DNA of 64,000 nucleotides from NCBI GenBank assembly GCA_051715425.1, contig JBPXJS010000052.1, positions 62,001 to 126,000 on the forward strand. Direction: 5' to 3'. A program made the position numbers and the translations under genes. The stretch comes from JAJTFA01 sp051715425. Lineage in GTDB: Bacteria; Bacteroidota; Bacteroidia; UKL13-3. Under the pieces are notes generated by a model, which saw nothing but the letters and a program-made list of their open reading frames with translations, was not told the DNA's origin and did not search any database. Below are positions 45,834 to 55,061 of this stretch, piece by piece (within the stretch, counting starts at the first letter, position 1; each line of letters opens with the position of its first letter).

Positions 45834-48521
45834 TTAAATAATATATTTAAACCATTTTCTCATCCAACCACTTAGTTCATTTGCATTAAGTTCCTCCCTA
45901 TTGTCCAATTTAGAAATTACAAATCGTACATGGTACTCCGAAAATAGGTATCGGTGTTCCATTAGAACCCTTAAATAATTCCAATAAACCTCTCGTCTGG
46001 TTGAGTTTACAAACAGTAACCACCACCAAACCCTTATCCTGTTCATAAGTGTAAGAGAAGGGACATCAAGTGTTACAGGTGAAATGGTGTTTCTCGTCAG
46101 GTGCATAGCTTTAGCTTCTGCTTCAACCTCATGGGATTTATTAATCTGAGAGTAACCAATTCTTTCAGGTGTGGCCTTTTGTTCATTTAAATCAAAACCC
46201 TTAGAGAATTGAATAAGCAGCAGTAAAGCCAACTCGTTAGCAAAATTTACTTCACCATTCAGCCAGTCATACACGCTCCGTTCCATTGCAGTTAATGGCC
46301 TTATTTTATTTATAAAGCTTGGGTACCAGATACCACCAACATTTACGCTGTAATCCGCACCACTTAAAAACTGCCGTTGGTTCTTGTACACTTCAACCAG
46401 ACCATTTAAAACACTTTCCCTTTCACCGAGAGTGGCATATTTAAAAACCTTTTCAAGATTCCTGATCCCCGACTCCATATCATTTGTTATATGAACAACG
46501 ATAGTATCTATTATTGCATGTCTTACCTGTAACCGCAATTCCTTTGTAAACAATTCCAGTAATACCTCCCAAACATCATTCACGGTTATCAGACCTTCCT
46601 TATAAGATATCCGCTGATAAATTTTTAGAACAGTCACCAAAATCTGATCTCTGTCAGCAAGTATTTCCTTATTTTTACCCTCCAGACTTAGATTTATGCA
46701 GTTACTTAACCAATACTCAATATGCACCTTTACTTCATTCTGATTTGACTGGTAAGCCTCAGAAACAGCAGAAGCAATTGTATCCTCCATGGCTTTATTC
46801 ACCATAAACGTATTCTGCAACTCATCTCTGAGCAGTGAATGATGTTTTACAATCAAAGGGTAAAGCGTTTTAGTTAATCTTGTGTGAAGGGTTGTATCGT
46901 TCTCTGAGGCTATTCTGCACAATAATTTGATCAAGTCAGGGTTTAATTTATTTGGAGAGTCATATTCTGCGGCATAATGTAATGTCAGTAGTATTGTAGA
47001 TTTAAGATATGTGCCAGCCTTGTTCTTCCTTGCACCAATATCGGGGGCATTTTCAGCATCGTCAAGTATGTCAACAACTTTGTTAATCGCTGATTTATCC
47101 TCAAGCCACCTTTGCAAAAGATCAAAAAGCAGATGCTCTTTCCCATAAAGACGCCATCTTGCTAATGCTTTAGCTGTAACCCTTTGTAAACTTTCATCAC
47201 TAGATGCGGCAAAATAAATCAACCGCTCCTCTACAAAAGGTAATGAGATCATCCCTAAATCACTTAGTAATTCTGCTATAACTACCCTTAATAATGCTCT
47301 TTTCTCGCGGGTGCTATAAATATCTTTACTCATAAGTTTACGAATACGCGATTTACTTCCGATATCCACAAGAATAGGAAGTGCTGCCAAAATATGACGT
47401 CTGTGAGTATGCCATGCAGCTTTTATAATATCAACTCTTTGATTAGGAAATTTACCCTTAAAAATATTAGCAGAATCGTTGTGCGCTTCGAACTTGAAAA
47501 ATGTCATCATAAAGTCAAGGTCACCATAATCGAGTGCTTTCAGATCAGGATTCCTATAGTGCCAGAACTCCTCTATCACTTTTTGAATAACATCAAAAAA
47601 CTGACCCTCATATAACCCCTCGAATAAAGCCGCACCTAGAGCAAGAATCTTTTCCCTTTCACTCAATCTTTTGTACCACTTTGTTATAATAGACTCTGTT
47701 TGATCCTTAAAAGTACATAAAATTTCATCGACTGCCGTAGGTGACAATTGCTCTTCATTCATGGCGAGCATTTCACAAAATACAACAATCTGTTCCGGGG
47801 TTTTAAAGAGACCAGCAACTTCTTTAACAGTGAGCTTATCTGTAATAAGGTTTTCGGAAGTAAAGTCTTCATTAGCCTTCTTCAACGGTTGCATTGCCTT
47901 GGTTTTATTTAACTCTTCTAGAAAAACACCGAGTAGAACAGCATCCTCATATAAATCGCTACTTGGTATTTCAAACCAATATTTTTTGAGAATATAATCT
48001 GGTTGCCCCCACAAATCAATTGCTAAGTTTGACGTAATAATTATGAAGTGCTGCCTTTGCTCTGCTATTCGTCCAATATTCTCAAGGTCGAAATTAACCT
48101 CCTTCGGACCAATTTGATTAAGAATAAAAAGACATGGGTCACTTTCCTCTCTAATTTCCTTTCCTATATCCTGTCCACTTTCATAAGAACCTCTGAGTTC
48201 CTTTACTTTCAGTTTCAATAAGGAAGCTAGACATGAAGAGAGATGCCTCGCAAATATTTCCTTATCAAATCCGAACAAACCTGTTATTAGTACCAGCCTG
48301 TTCTGTTTTATTCTAGTTAGTAAACTATTTGTAAATTTTGGTGCGAGATAAAATTCATTAGTGTATTGTTCATGATTAACCTCAGTAAAGAGAGAATTAT
48401 TGTAATAATTGTTCTCCTCAATGTAAACATCTCTTCCAGCTAAATTCTGGACATTCATTTCAACAGCTTCTCCATTTACAGTTACTTGTGATTCTATTGC
48501 TGATTTGTTATCATTTTCCAT
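45834..48521 (-). CDS. large STAND/NLR-like protein with degenerate P-loop domain
   Basis: This is an 895-residue protein. The first ~40 residues hold a G/N/V-rich segment, TVNGEAVEMNVQNLAGRDVYI, similar to the end of the TIR protein encoded just upstream. Residues about 65-230 look like a P-loop NTPase core, but the Walker A position reads GLFGFDKE instead of GxxGxGKT and the Walker B FILNQIG lacks the acidic pair. The rest is helical, with HEAT-like repeats (RVTAKALARWRLYGKEHL). Such proteins sense an invader and trigger an effector, here probably the neighbouring TIR. It overlaps the upstream TIR gene by 11 bp. If ATP binding is truly lost, it works by another switch. Confidence 0.75.
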   Translation of the reverse strand: MENDNKSAIESQVTVNGEAVEMNVQNLAGRDVYIEENNYYNNSLFTEVNHEQYTNEFYLAPKFTNSLLTRIKQNRLVLITGLFGFDKEIFARHLSSCLASLLKLKVKELRGSYESGQDIGKEIREESDPCLFILNQIGPKEVNFDLENIGRIAEQRQHFIIITSNLAIDLWGQPDYILKKYWFEIPSSDLYEDAVLLGVFLEELNKTKAMQPLKKANEDFTSENLITDKLTVKEVAGLFKTPEQIVVFCEMLAMNEEQLSPTAVDEILCTFKDQTESIITKWYKRLSEREKILALGAALFEGLYEGQFFDVIQKVIEEFWHYRNPDLKALDYGDLDFMMTFFKFEAHNDSANIFKGKFPNQRVDIIKAAWHTHRRHILAALPILVDIGSKSRIRKLMSKDIYSTREKRALLRVVIAELLSDLGMISLPFVEERLIYFAASSDESLQRVTAKALARWRLYGKEHLLFDLLQRWLEDKSAINKVVDILDDAENAPDIGARKNKAGTYLKSTILLTLHYAAEYDSPNKLNPDLIKLLCRIASENDTTLHTRLTKTLYPLIVKHHSLLRDELQNTFMVNKAMEDTIASAVSEAYQSNQNEVKVHIEYWLSNCINLSLEGKNKEILADRDQILVTVLKIYQRISYKEGLITVNDVWEVLLELFTKELRLQVRHAIIDTIVVHITNDMESGIRNLEKVFKYATLGERESVLNGLVEVYKNQRQFLSGADYSVNVGGIWYPSFINKIRPLTAMERSVYDWLNGEVNFANELALLLLIQFSKGFDLNEQKATPERIGYSQINKSHEVEAEAKAMHLTRNTISPVTLDVPSLTLMNRIRVWWWLLFVNSTRREVYWNYLRVLMEHRYLFSEYHVRFVISKLDNREELNANELSGWMRKWFKYII

Positions 48522-49119
48522 TGCGACTCCCTGTTTTTCTTTTATTTATATATTGATTCCCACCTGAAATATTGTCTGCGTTAACAACAACATTCTTACC
48601 GCTAATAGTAATTCCTCCTTTAGTTTTTCCTTCATCCTTTTGAACCACACTTTCAACATCTTCTTGTTTTTTGATACCCTCTACTAACTTTACCAAAACG
48701 TGGGATAAGCCTTTCTTAGAATAAACACCTGCCCTCAATGCTAATTCTGGGAAATCAGATTTTATTTCGGCAGCTGTAATGTTGTGCCAAACAGGGAAGA
48801 TTATCTTTCGATCAGTATATTCCAGAGCTAACAATGCCTGTAATTCGCGGATTCCCCATATACTTTTTATAAAGTTCTCACTTATAATTACAACCGCAAA
48901 TCTACATGTAGGAATAATCTTTTTAATTATATCTTCTAATGGATCACCAACAGCAAGATCACTACCAGAATACCAAACTTTATATCCTGCTTCTTTCAGC
49001 AGAACTGAAATTGGTTCTGCAATGGCATGTTTATCTTCATTTGCATGTGAGATAAATACATCATATTTGAAATAACCAGGGTGTTTCATAGAAGCAGACC
49101 AATTTGCAAACCGGCCCAT
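48511..49119 (-). CDS. TIR-domain protein with C-terminal amyloid-like motif
   Basis: This 202-residue protein (or 192, from Met11) has a TIR domain at residues about 16-140: YDVFISHANEDK, VWYSGSDLAVGDPL, FAVVIISENFIKSIWGIREL with the candidate catalytic Glu in REL. After a charged linker the C-terminus holds GGITISGKNVVVNADNISGG (about 165-190), a G/N/V-rich stretch that matches in style the N-terminus of the next protein. In effector/NLR pairs with amyloid signalling, exactly this arrangement (effector C-terminus, receptor N-terminus) is known. It probably cleaves NAD+ when seeded. It starts the three-gene operon. Confidence 0.82.
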   Translation of the reverse strand: MGRFANWSASMKHPGYFKYDVFISHANEDKHAIAEPISVLLKEAGYKVWYSGSDLAVGDPLEDIIKKIIPTCRFAVVIISENFIKSIWGIRELQALLALEYTDRKIIFPVWHNITAAEIKSDFPELALRAGVYSKKGLSHVLVKLVEGIKKQEDVESVVQKDEGKTKGGITISGKNVVVNADNISGGNQYINKRKTGSRNGK

Positions 49120-49206
49120 TTTAATTATGAAACAAAGATTGACAGCTGATAGAACTCAGCTAATTTATTTTCCGAACTACCCGATATTGTTTCTGAATCG
49201 CTCTTT

Positions 49207-49962
49207 TTAACGTATTAACCTGAAACACTTCAGTACATCATCGTAGAATTTATCTCCTATCTGTAACTCCTTTTTATTAAGCACAAGTATATTGCCCTTA
49301 ATTTCCTCTACCCGCTCTATATTTACTACATGTGAGCGGCTTATTCTGACAAAAGAAGGCAAACCCACTTTATCGTAAATATGATTCATGCTTTTGCTGT
49401 AGGTATGCCTTTCACCGGATGTTGTATAAAAATAAGTATACGAACCATCAGCCTCCATATAAAGCAAGTCCTTTAATCCTATTTTTTTGAAATGTTTGTT
49501 TTCAACCCTGATAAATAATGAATCATTAACCAAATAATGATCTTCCTCATTTTGATCATCAACCTCCGCTAATTTTGCTTTGCCCTTATGTTGTTCATTG
49601 AACAATGCCTGATTTATACTTGCAATAACCTGACGTTCATTAAATGGTTTGATGAGGTACGCGGACGGATTGACTTGCGAAGCCCTTTTAACCACATCCG
49701 GATTATCAATATCTGTAAGAAATATCAACATCACCGGATGCAGCTTCTTTATCCGCAGAGCTGCATCAATTCCATCTGCCTTTCCATTGAGATTAATGTC
49801 CATTATGATAATATCTGCTTTATCCTCCTTAAAGGATTTCACCGCTTCATCTGCTGAATCAACCTCATCAGTAATCTGATATCCTGCCCTTTTTAATTTG
49901 GCAGATATATCAGCAGCAATCAATACCTCATTTTCTACAATCAGAATCTTAATATCAGACAT
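49207..49962 (-). CDS. LytTR-family response regulator
   Basis: This 251-residue regulator has a receiver at residues 4-122 (phosphoacceptor Asp55 in IIIMDINLNGKADG, conserved Lys in LIKPF) and a C-terminal LytTR DNA-binding domain at about 150-250 (LYMEADGSYTYFYT, FVRISRSHVVNIERVEEI). It is divergent from a TPR histidine kinase, so the two probably form a pair. LytTR proteins recognise sites repeated about every 21-22 bp. The promoter palindromes of this window have a 22-bp period, so this is a candidate regulator of them, unproven. Confidence 0.9.
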   Translation of the reverse strand: MSDIKILIVENEVLIAADISAKLKRAGYQITDEVDSADEAVKSFKEDKADIIIMDINLNGKADGIDAALRIKKLHPVMLIFLTDIDNPDVVKRASQVNPSAYLIKPFNERQVIASINQALFNEQHKGKAKLAEVDDQNEEDHYLVNDSLFIRVENKHFKKIGLKDLLYMEADGSYTYFYTTSGERHTYSKSMNHIYDKVGLPSFVRISRSHVVNIERVEEIKGNILVLNKKELQIGDKFYDDVLKCFRLIR

Positions 49963-50038
49963 GGTTATTTCTATTATACCATGAAATTAGCAAGATATAT
50001 TTATATTTCCTCCCTGATTTTCCAAAACCGTCATTATT

Positions 50039-51862
50039 ATGTGTAAACATTGGTTTTTCATTTGTGTAACCCTTTTCCCTATTACCATACAGGCACAAAA
50101 AACACTTGACGAAATTCACATCATCGCAGATAGTTTGCTAAATAATGGAAAATGGAATGAGGGAATTATCTGGTGTAAAAAAGGGCTCGAACTTTCCATA
50201 AAAAAGGATGAAGTCTATTATGAGGCAGCCTTTCTTCACGAGCTGGGCGTTGCATTTCAATACAAAGAAGAACGGGATACAGCACGCTCATATTTTGAAA
50301 AGGCCATTGTTATAGCAGAGAAGAACAACGATTATACAGTATTGGGAGCTTCTTTCAGAAGTCTCGCCAGCTTTTGTATTGATAACGGAAATTATATTTC
50401 TGCCATGAACTACCTGCTGAAGGCTTTGCCATGCTTTGAAAATACCAATGATCTTTATGGCGTATTTACTACTTTTAATACTTTAGGGAATCTCCAATTT
50501 CAAAGGGAACAATACGACTCCGCCATATACAACTACAATAAAGCCTTGACGGCCCTTGGTAAAATTCCGTTAACCTTACTGGGATTAAGAGAGCAGAATC
50601 TTGACAAGGGAATTCTGTTTAATAATATGGGTGAGACCTATAGAAAAAAAGCTTCATATGATACCGCCCTCATCTACTTGCGAAGTGCTTTGTTTTTAAA
50701 AGCGAATGCTGAAAACCAAGGTCACCTTGCCAACACCCAACTTGCCCTTGGAAAAGTTTATGATGAATACCGCAATTACGCAGTAAGCGACTCTTTTTAC
50801 CTTCAATCATACTCAATAAGCAAGCAGGTTAAAAACAAATCTCAGACCGCTGAGGCGGCAAATGCCATAGCCTCCCTTTATATCAAATTAAAAAAATATA
50901 TCCTTGCGGAACAATACCTTAATGAGTCAAGAGAGATTGCATCAAAAGACACGCTACGTGAAATACTGCTTGAAAATTATAAAATCAGCAAAAACCTTTA
51001 TGAGCACAAGAAACAATTTAGTCTAGCTTTACATTATGCTGATCTTTATACCAATCTGAAAGATGTGTTACGGGATGAAAAAATGAACCGTGATATTGAG
51101 GAGTTAAAAATGAAATTTAACTTCGAAAACCTTGAAGTCAATTATGATCTCGCTATCAGGAAGAAAGAAAATGAACGTCAGATATATCTCCTTATCGCCA
51201 TCTTCCTGGGACTAACGGTTATCCTGGTAATGGCAGGATATGTTAAAATCAGAGAGGGAAAAAACAAGGTTGAAATATTGATGCGCGAACTAAATCATCG
51301 GGTCAAAAATAACCTTCAGGTTTTATCAGGAATACTCAGTTTACAGCATGATCAACTCAATGATGAAACTGCATTGAAAGTAATAAAAGAAACGGAAAAC
51401 AGGGTATTAGCCATGTCTTTTATCCATCGCAAATTATATAAGGGAAAGGAGTTTACATCCATTCAGTTTAATGAATTCATTACTGAACTAACAACTGAAC
51501 TCATGTTGAGTTATGGGTATAATAAAAACACCCTGAAAATGGAACTGCAACTTGAAAGTGTACTGTTAAATGTAGACAAAGCACTTCCTCTTGGGCTTAT
51601 TATTAATGAGCTTGTTTCCAACACCTTTAAACATGCCTTTTCACATCAACCGTCCCCGGAACTATTTATTAGAATATTTTTAAAAAACAGACAACTTCAT
51701 ATTTATATAAAGGATAATGGATCCGGCTTGGAAGACCCCAACAACATAAAAGATTCATTCGGATATCGTCTTATTCACATGCTGGTAAAGCAACTACATG
51801 CCACTATCATAATCTCAAACAATAATGGAACCGAGGTTCAGCTCACCGTTCCTTATACATAA
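50039..51862 (+). CDS. TPR sensor histidine kinase (HisKA_2/HWE-like)
   Basis: This is a 607-residue protein. A signal peptide (MCKHWFFICVTLFPITIQAQ) is followed by seven or eight TPR repeats in the periplasm (residues about 25-340). One membrane helix lies at about 382-402 (LLIAIFLGLTVILVMAGYV). The cytoplasmic kinase has phospho-His420 in RELNHRVKNNLQVLSGIL, a signature of the HisKA_2 class, and HATPase motifs GLIINELVSNTFKHAF and DNGSGL. It faces the LytTR regulator across a 76-bp spacer. TPR sensors of this type are common in Bacteroidota; the ligand is unknown. Confidence 0.9.
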   Translation: MCKHWFFICVTLFPITIQAQKTLDEIHIIADSLLNNGKWNEGIIWCKKGLELSIKKDEVYYEAAFLHELGVAFQYKEERDTARSYFEKAIVIAEKNNDYTVLGASFRSLASFCIDNGNYISAMNYLLKALPCFENTNDLYGVFTTFNTLGNLQFQREQYDSAIYNYNKALTALGKIPLTLLGLREQNLDKGILFNNMGETYRKKASYDTALIYLRSALFLKANAENQGHLANTQLALGKVYDEYRNYAVSDSFYLQSYSISKQVKNKSQTAEAANAIASLYIKLKKYILAEQYLNESREIASKDTLREILLENYKISKNLYEHKKQFSLALHYADLYTNLKDVLRDEKMNRDIEELKMKFNFENLEVNYDLAIRKKENERQIYLLIAIFLGLTVILVMAGYVKIREGKNKVEILMRELNHRVKNNLQVLSGILSLQHDQLNDETALKVIKETENRVLAMSFIHRKLYKGKEFTSIQFNEFITELTTELMLSYGYNKNTLKMELQLESVLLNVDKALPLGLIINELVSNTFKHAFSHQPSPELFIRIFLKNRQLHIYIKDNGSGLEDPNNIKDSFGYRLIHMLVKQLHATIIISNNNGTEVQLTVPYT

Positions 51863-51864
51863 AA

Positions 51865-51890
51865 AAAGCCCGCACGGATATGCGGGCTTT
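51865..51890. terminator. bidirectional intrinsic terminator
   Basis: A 10-bp perfect stem, AAAGCCCGCA/TGCGGGCTTT, with a 6-nt loop lies between convergent genes, with A- and T-runs on both sides. Confidence 0.9.
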
Positions 51891-51909
51891 AATTTAAACA
51901 CAAGTCTGG

Positions 51910-52335
51910 TTATTCTTCTATCATTGTTACATCTTCCACAATGTACTCACCTTGATCCGGATCATTTACAAAACCGAAAGATTTATAGGTTGTAATAAAT
52001 CCGCTGGCTTCAACGCGGAGATAATAGTTACCTGGTAAGATATCATCAATTTCATAATCACCATTTGAATCAGTAGATGTATTGGTAATATCCGAGCTAT
52101 CAATAGGGGAGCAAAGCACAACAGTTGCACCACTAATCGGATTTGCGTTAACCGATTTTATTTTCCCTTTTATTGTTCTTGGACGATCCTCCACGTCAAC
52201 AGCCACAAGAGGTTTTTGGGGCTTTTGTGCTACCGATTCCTTAGTTTGGGTCATGAAGTCATTGTCTTTTGAACAACTTGTAGTAAAAGTGCTGATCACA
52301 AACAGACCAGAAACTATCATTAATAAATGTTTCAT
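51910..52335 (-). CDS. lipoprotein with carboxypeptidase-regulatory-like domain
   Basis: This 141-residue lipoprotein (lipobox FTTSC, Cys about residue 21) has an acidic linker and a CarboxypepD_reg-like beta-sandwich of about 85 residues: TIKGKIKSVNANPISGATVVLCS...SNGDYEIDDILPGNYYLRVEASGF. The domain is the usual Bacteroidota surface module, also seen in TonB-dependent receptors. It probably lies at the cell surface or the periplasmic side of the outer membrane. The function is unknown. Confidence 0.82.
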   Translation of the reverse strand: MKHLLMIVSGLFVISTFTTSCSKDNDFMTQTKESVAQKPQKPLVAVDVEDRPRTIKGKIKSVNANPISGATVVLCSPIDSSDITNTSTDSNGDYEIDDILPGNYYLRVEASGFITTYKSFGFVNDPDQGEYIVEDVTMIEE

Positions 52336-52829
52336 TTTGTTTTTATTTAATGGTTAAAGAATTGAAAATGGGGAAGGCATGGTTTTCCCGTTAATAAGCT
52401 CCCGGAGCTTACCGCAAGGGTCTGCCTTCGATTTTTTTAGAGGTGATGAACCATTACCTTATCCTGCCACCTCTTATAGCAGGCGGAGGCAATGGTCTTT
52501 CTGGTTTGTGAGGACATTTACGCAGGAATAGTAAACGAACAGTGCTTTTCATCAAATGATGCAGGCAAATACCTGTGCTTTTCTGTATTGTTCCGTTTCC
52601 TGTTTGTTGTCCTCGTTCCCTATAGGGGGCAATTGCAATTGCTGTTAATTAACAGGTACAAAGGTGCACCGCCCTTTAAAAAAAGTCCTTACAAAGTCAC
52701 TACGTAATCAGCGAGACTTTTTACATCATAAACATGGTTTCTGCGGGTTGAGAAAGTTTTTCAGAGGGTTCAGAAAATGAATTGGTGACTGATCCATCAC
52801 CAGTTTACATTTGCTTATAAAACTAAAAG
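52336..52829. other. intergenic region with two inverted repeats
   Basis: About 490 bp hold no convincing gene; an ORF at 52492-52707 has no protein-like features. Inverted repeat 1 is AAGCTCCcGGAGCTT (52396-52410). Inverted repeat 2 is an imperfect 18-bp stem, ACCATTACCT...CCTGC (52450-52467) against GCAGG...AGGCAATGGT (52479-52496). They could form a structured leader or be a boundary repeat of the accessory block. Confidence 0.45.
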
Positions 52830-53600
52830 ATGTCACAAAATCCTGAACATATTATCTCACTAATCAATGATTTAGCAGATAAAACAAACCAGTCTCTTGA
52901 TGGGCATGGCTTTCAAAGAATAAGTGATTATGTGGAAGAATTTACAGGTACACCCATAACTAATCGTTATTTAAAAGAAACGTATATCAATGCCATTAAT
53001 GCACAGCAATCCGGCACCACAAAAACCAAATTCTACCTGGTAAAAATTGACCTTCTTGCCAAGGTTCTTGGTTATAAAAACTTTAACGCTTATGCAGATA
53101 GTAAGTCAGCACCATTAGAGCCTCAACTATTAGGTTGCATTGGTACTTGGTGGAGCATTGTGCGAGCAAACATGGGAAATTATCTGTTGAAGGCACCTGT
53201 GAGAATAACAAAGTCACCTGATCACAATATTATGATAGAGTTAAAAGGTGGCTTAAGGACTTTTAATGGAACAGCTACACATCGTGTTGGAAATATTTTC
53301 TGTGAATTGGATGCCGGAAAAGATAAAAAACTTTACATCGTTCTAAAAATTGGCACCAGCGAAAACCCGCTGCTACTTCAGGGAACCTTTGCCGGTATAT
53401 CATCAGCCGGAGACCCTATTGCAGGAAGAGAGTTGTTTGTACGAGAAGATAAAATGTCGTATGAGGAAATGAAATGGGAAAAAATTCCATGTGATACTAT
53501 GGTTCTGGATAAAAGGATCAATTCTTATTTTGAAACATACGAAGGCAATTGTTTGAAAGTAAACAAGGTAAGCACCTTCTCAATGACTGATTTAGATTAA
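52830..53600 (+). CDS. unknown protein with N-terminal helical domain
   Basis: This is a 256-residue soluble protein. Residues about 1-90 look like a small helical domain seen at the N-terminus of several Bacteroidota signalling or conflict proteins (TPITNRYLKETYINAI; LAKVLGYKNFNAYADS). Residues about 100-250 are beta-rich (WWSIVRANMGNYLLKAPVRIT; LYIVLKIGTSENPLLLQGTFAGIS). There is no signal peptide. It starts 10 bp before a nuclease-like gene and probably shares its transcript. I do not recognise a named family. Confidence 0.72.
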   Translation: MSQNPEHIISLINDLADKTNQSLDGHGFQRISDYVEEFTGTPITNRYLKETYINAINAQQSGTTKTKFYLVKIDLLAKVLGYKNFNAYADSKSAPLEPQLLGCIGTWWSIVRANMGNYLLKAPVRITKSPDHNIMIELKGGLRTFNGTATHRVGNIFCELDAGKDKKLYIVLKIGTSENPLLLQGTFAGISSAGDPIAGRELFVREDKMSYEEMKWEKIPCDTMVLDKRINSYFETYEGNCLKVNKVSTFSMTDLD

Positions 53601-53610
53601 TCAAAAAAAA

Positions 53611-54681
53611 ATGGACTTTAAAGACCAAATTAAACTGTTAGGCGAAAGAGTGAAAAAACTCAAAGAACAGGTTCAAACAGAAGAAGCTACCAAGAATGCT
53701 TTTATTATGCCATTTATCAAAGAGCTGGGATATGATGTTTTCAACCCATACGAAGTAACACCTGAACTCACAGCAGATATTGGCATTAAGCAAGGAGAGA
53801 AAATAGATTATGCCATTCTTAAAAACGGAGAACCCATTATTCTCATTGAATGCAAGTGGCATGGTAATCCACTCACAGAACACAACACCTCCCAACTCTT
53901 CAGATACTTTCATACCACCAATGCCAAGTTTGCCATTCTAACAAATGGCATTGAATACCGGTTTTACACAGACCTGGTTGAACCTAACAAAATGGACGAA
54001 AAGCCTTTTTTCACTATTAATATCACCGACCTTAAAGACAACCAGATAGAAGAACTCAAAAAATTCCATAAGACATATTATGACTTTAACAATATTGTAA
54101 ATACAGCCAGTGAATTAAAATACACGAATGAGTTGAAAACACTAATACATGCTGAGCTAACAAATCCGAGTGCTGATATGGTAAAAATGCTAACCCGGCA
54201 AGTATATCAGGGAATGATTACAGCCAAAGTACTTGAACAATTTACTAACCTTACCAAGAAATCCTTTCAACAATATATAAGCGACCTTATTACAGAAAGG
54301 TTGAAGCAAGCATTAAACAAGGAAGATGAAGTGGCAAAAGAACAGCAGGCTGCCATTGAAACGGCAGAGCCATCGAAAATAATCACCACCGATGAAGAAC
54401 TTGAGGCTTATATCATAATTAAGTCTATTCTAAGGAGCAAAATTTCCGCTAACAGAATAACCTATCGGGATGCCCAAAGTTACTTTGCCATTTTACTCGA
54501 TGACAATAACAGAAGAACTATTTGCAGACTTTACTTTAATGAAAATAAAAAATATGTGGTAACGCTGGACACGAACAAAAAAGAAATACGACACGAAATC
54601 GGCAACCTTGATGATATTTTTAACTTATCTGAAATTTTATTTTCTGCCGTAGAAGCGCACCTTAAATCCAATGGCGACTAA
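53611..54681 (+). CDS. HsdR-N-like PD-(D/E)XK nuclease-domain protein
   Basis: This 356-residue protein has, after an N-terminal coiled coil, a type I restriction R-subunit N-terminal fold: EEATKNAFIMPFIKELGYDVFNPYEV, KIDYAILKNGEPIILIECKWHG (the D...ExK metal site) and SQLFRYFHTTNAKFAILTNGIEYRFYT. There is no helicase or methylase subunit in the window, so it is a stand-alone member, as seen in many bacterial genomes. A DUF4268-type or sensing role is also possible, since residues about 270-356 are a second unnamed alpha/beta domain. Upstream and downstream genes suggest a small defence cluster. Confidence 0.8.
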   Translation: MDFKDQIKLLGERVKKLKEQVQTEEATKNAFIMPFIKELGYDVFNPYEVTPELTADIGIKQGEKIDYAILKNGEPIILIECKWHGNPLTEHNTSQLFRYFHTTNAKFAILTNGIEYRFYTDLVEPNKMDEKPFFTINITDLKDNQIEELKKFHKTYYDFNNIVNTASELKYTNELKTLIHAELTNPSADMVKMLTRQVYQGMITAKVLEQFTNLTKKSFQQYISDLITERLKQALNKEDEVAKEQQAAIETAEPSKIITTDEELEAYIIIKSILRSKISANRITYRDAQSYFAILLDDNNRRTICRLYFNENKKYVVTLDTNKKEIRHEIGNLDDIFNLSEILFSAVEAHLKSNGD

Positions 54682-54682
54682 C

Positions 54683-55012
54683 ATGAAATTAACACGGTAC
54701 TTTCTGTTTCTATTTCTATTAATTGTTACCACTTCAGGCATATGTCAACAGGTACATTATACCCGAACCGGTAAAAAATATCATTCTACGGGATGCCAAT
54801 ATCTCCGTAAAAGCGACTTTGTATGTACATTAAGCGAAGCACTTTCCAGAGGATTAAGTCCTTGTTCCAGGTGCCACCCTCCTACACAGGTGGAGAAAGA
54901 AACTCCTGCTGAAAAGATAAAACCCCGGACGTCACCTAAGCCCCCCGATAACAATAAGAAAAAGACCAGGCGGTTGGGCTATAACCCTTATTCCAAAGAA
55001 TATTTCACTTAA
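54683..55012 (+). CDS. secreted small Cys/His protein
   Basis: I start at ATG 54683, which gives a clean signal peptide (MKLTRYFLFLFLLIVTTSGICQQ); ATG 54671 overlaps the previous gene. The 109-residue protein carries the module HYTRTGKKYHSTGCQYLRKS...CSRCHPP, nearly the same plan as the lipoprotein at 44216-44599, then a Pro/Lys-rich tail. It probably binds metal. Export is unusual for a gene next to nuclease genes. Confidence 0.72.
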   Translation: MKLTRYFLFLFLLIVTTSGICQQVHYTRTGKKYHSTGCQYLRKSDFVCTLSEALSRGLSPCSRCHPPTQVEKETPAEKIKPRTSPKPPDNNKKKTRRLGYNPYSKEYFT

Positions 55013-55061
55013 AGATACTGACTATTAAAAACAAAAACCCGTGACAGAAAATCAGAACACA

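Noticed and set aside
44682..49119. CBASS or Thoeris assignment for the TIR operon
   Set aside because: There is no nucleotide cyclase, no SLOG/ThsA-type protein and no Cap2/3. The STAND-like receptor and paired motifs fit an NLR arrangement better.
52492..52707. 71-residue plus-strand ORF as a gene
   Set aside because: It overlaps the inverted repeat and has no homology-like features, promoter or sensible start context.
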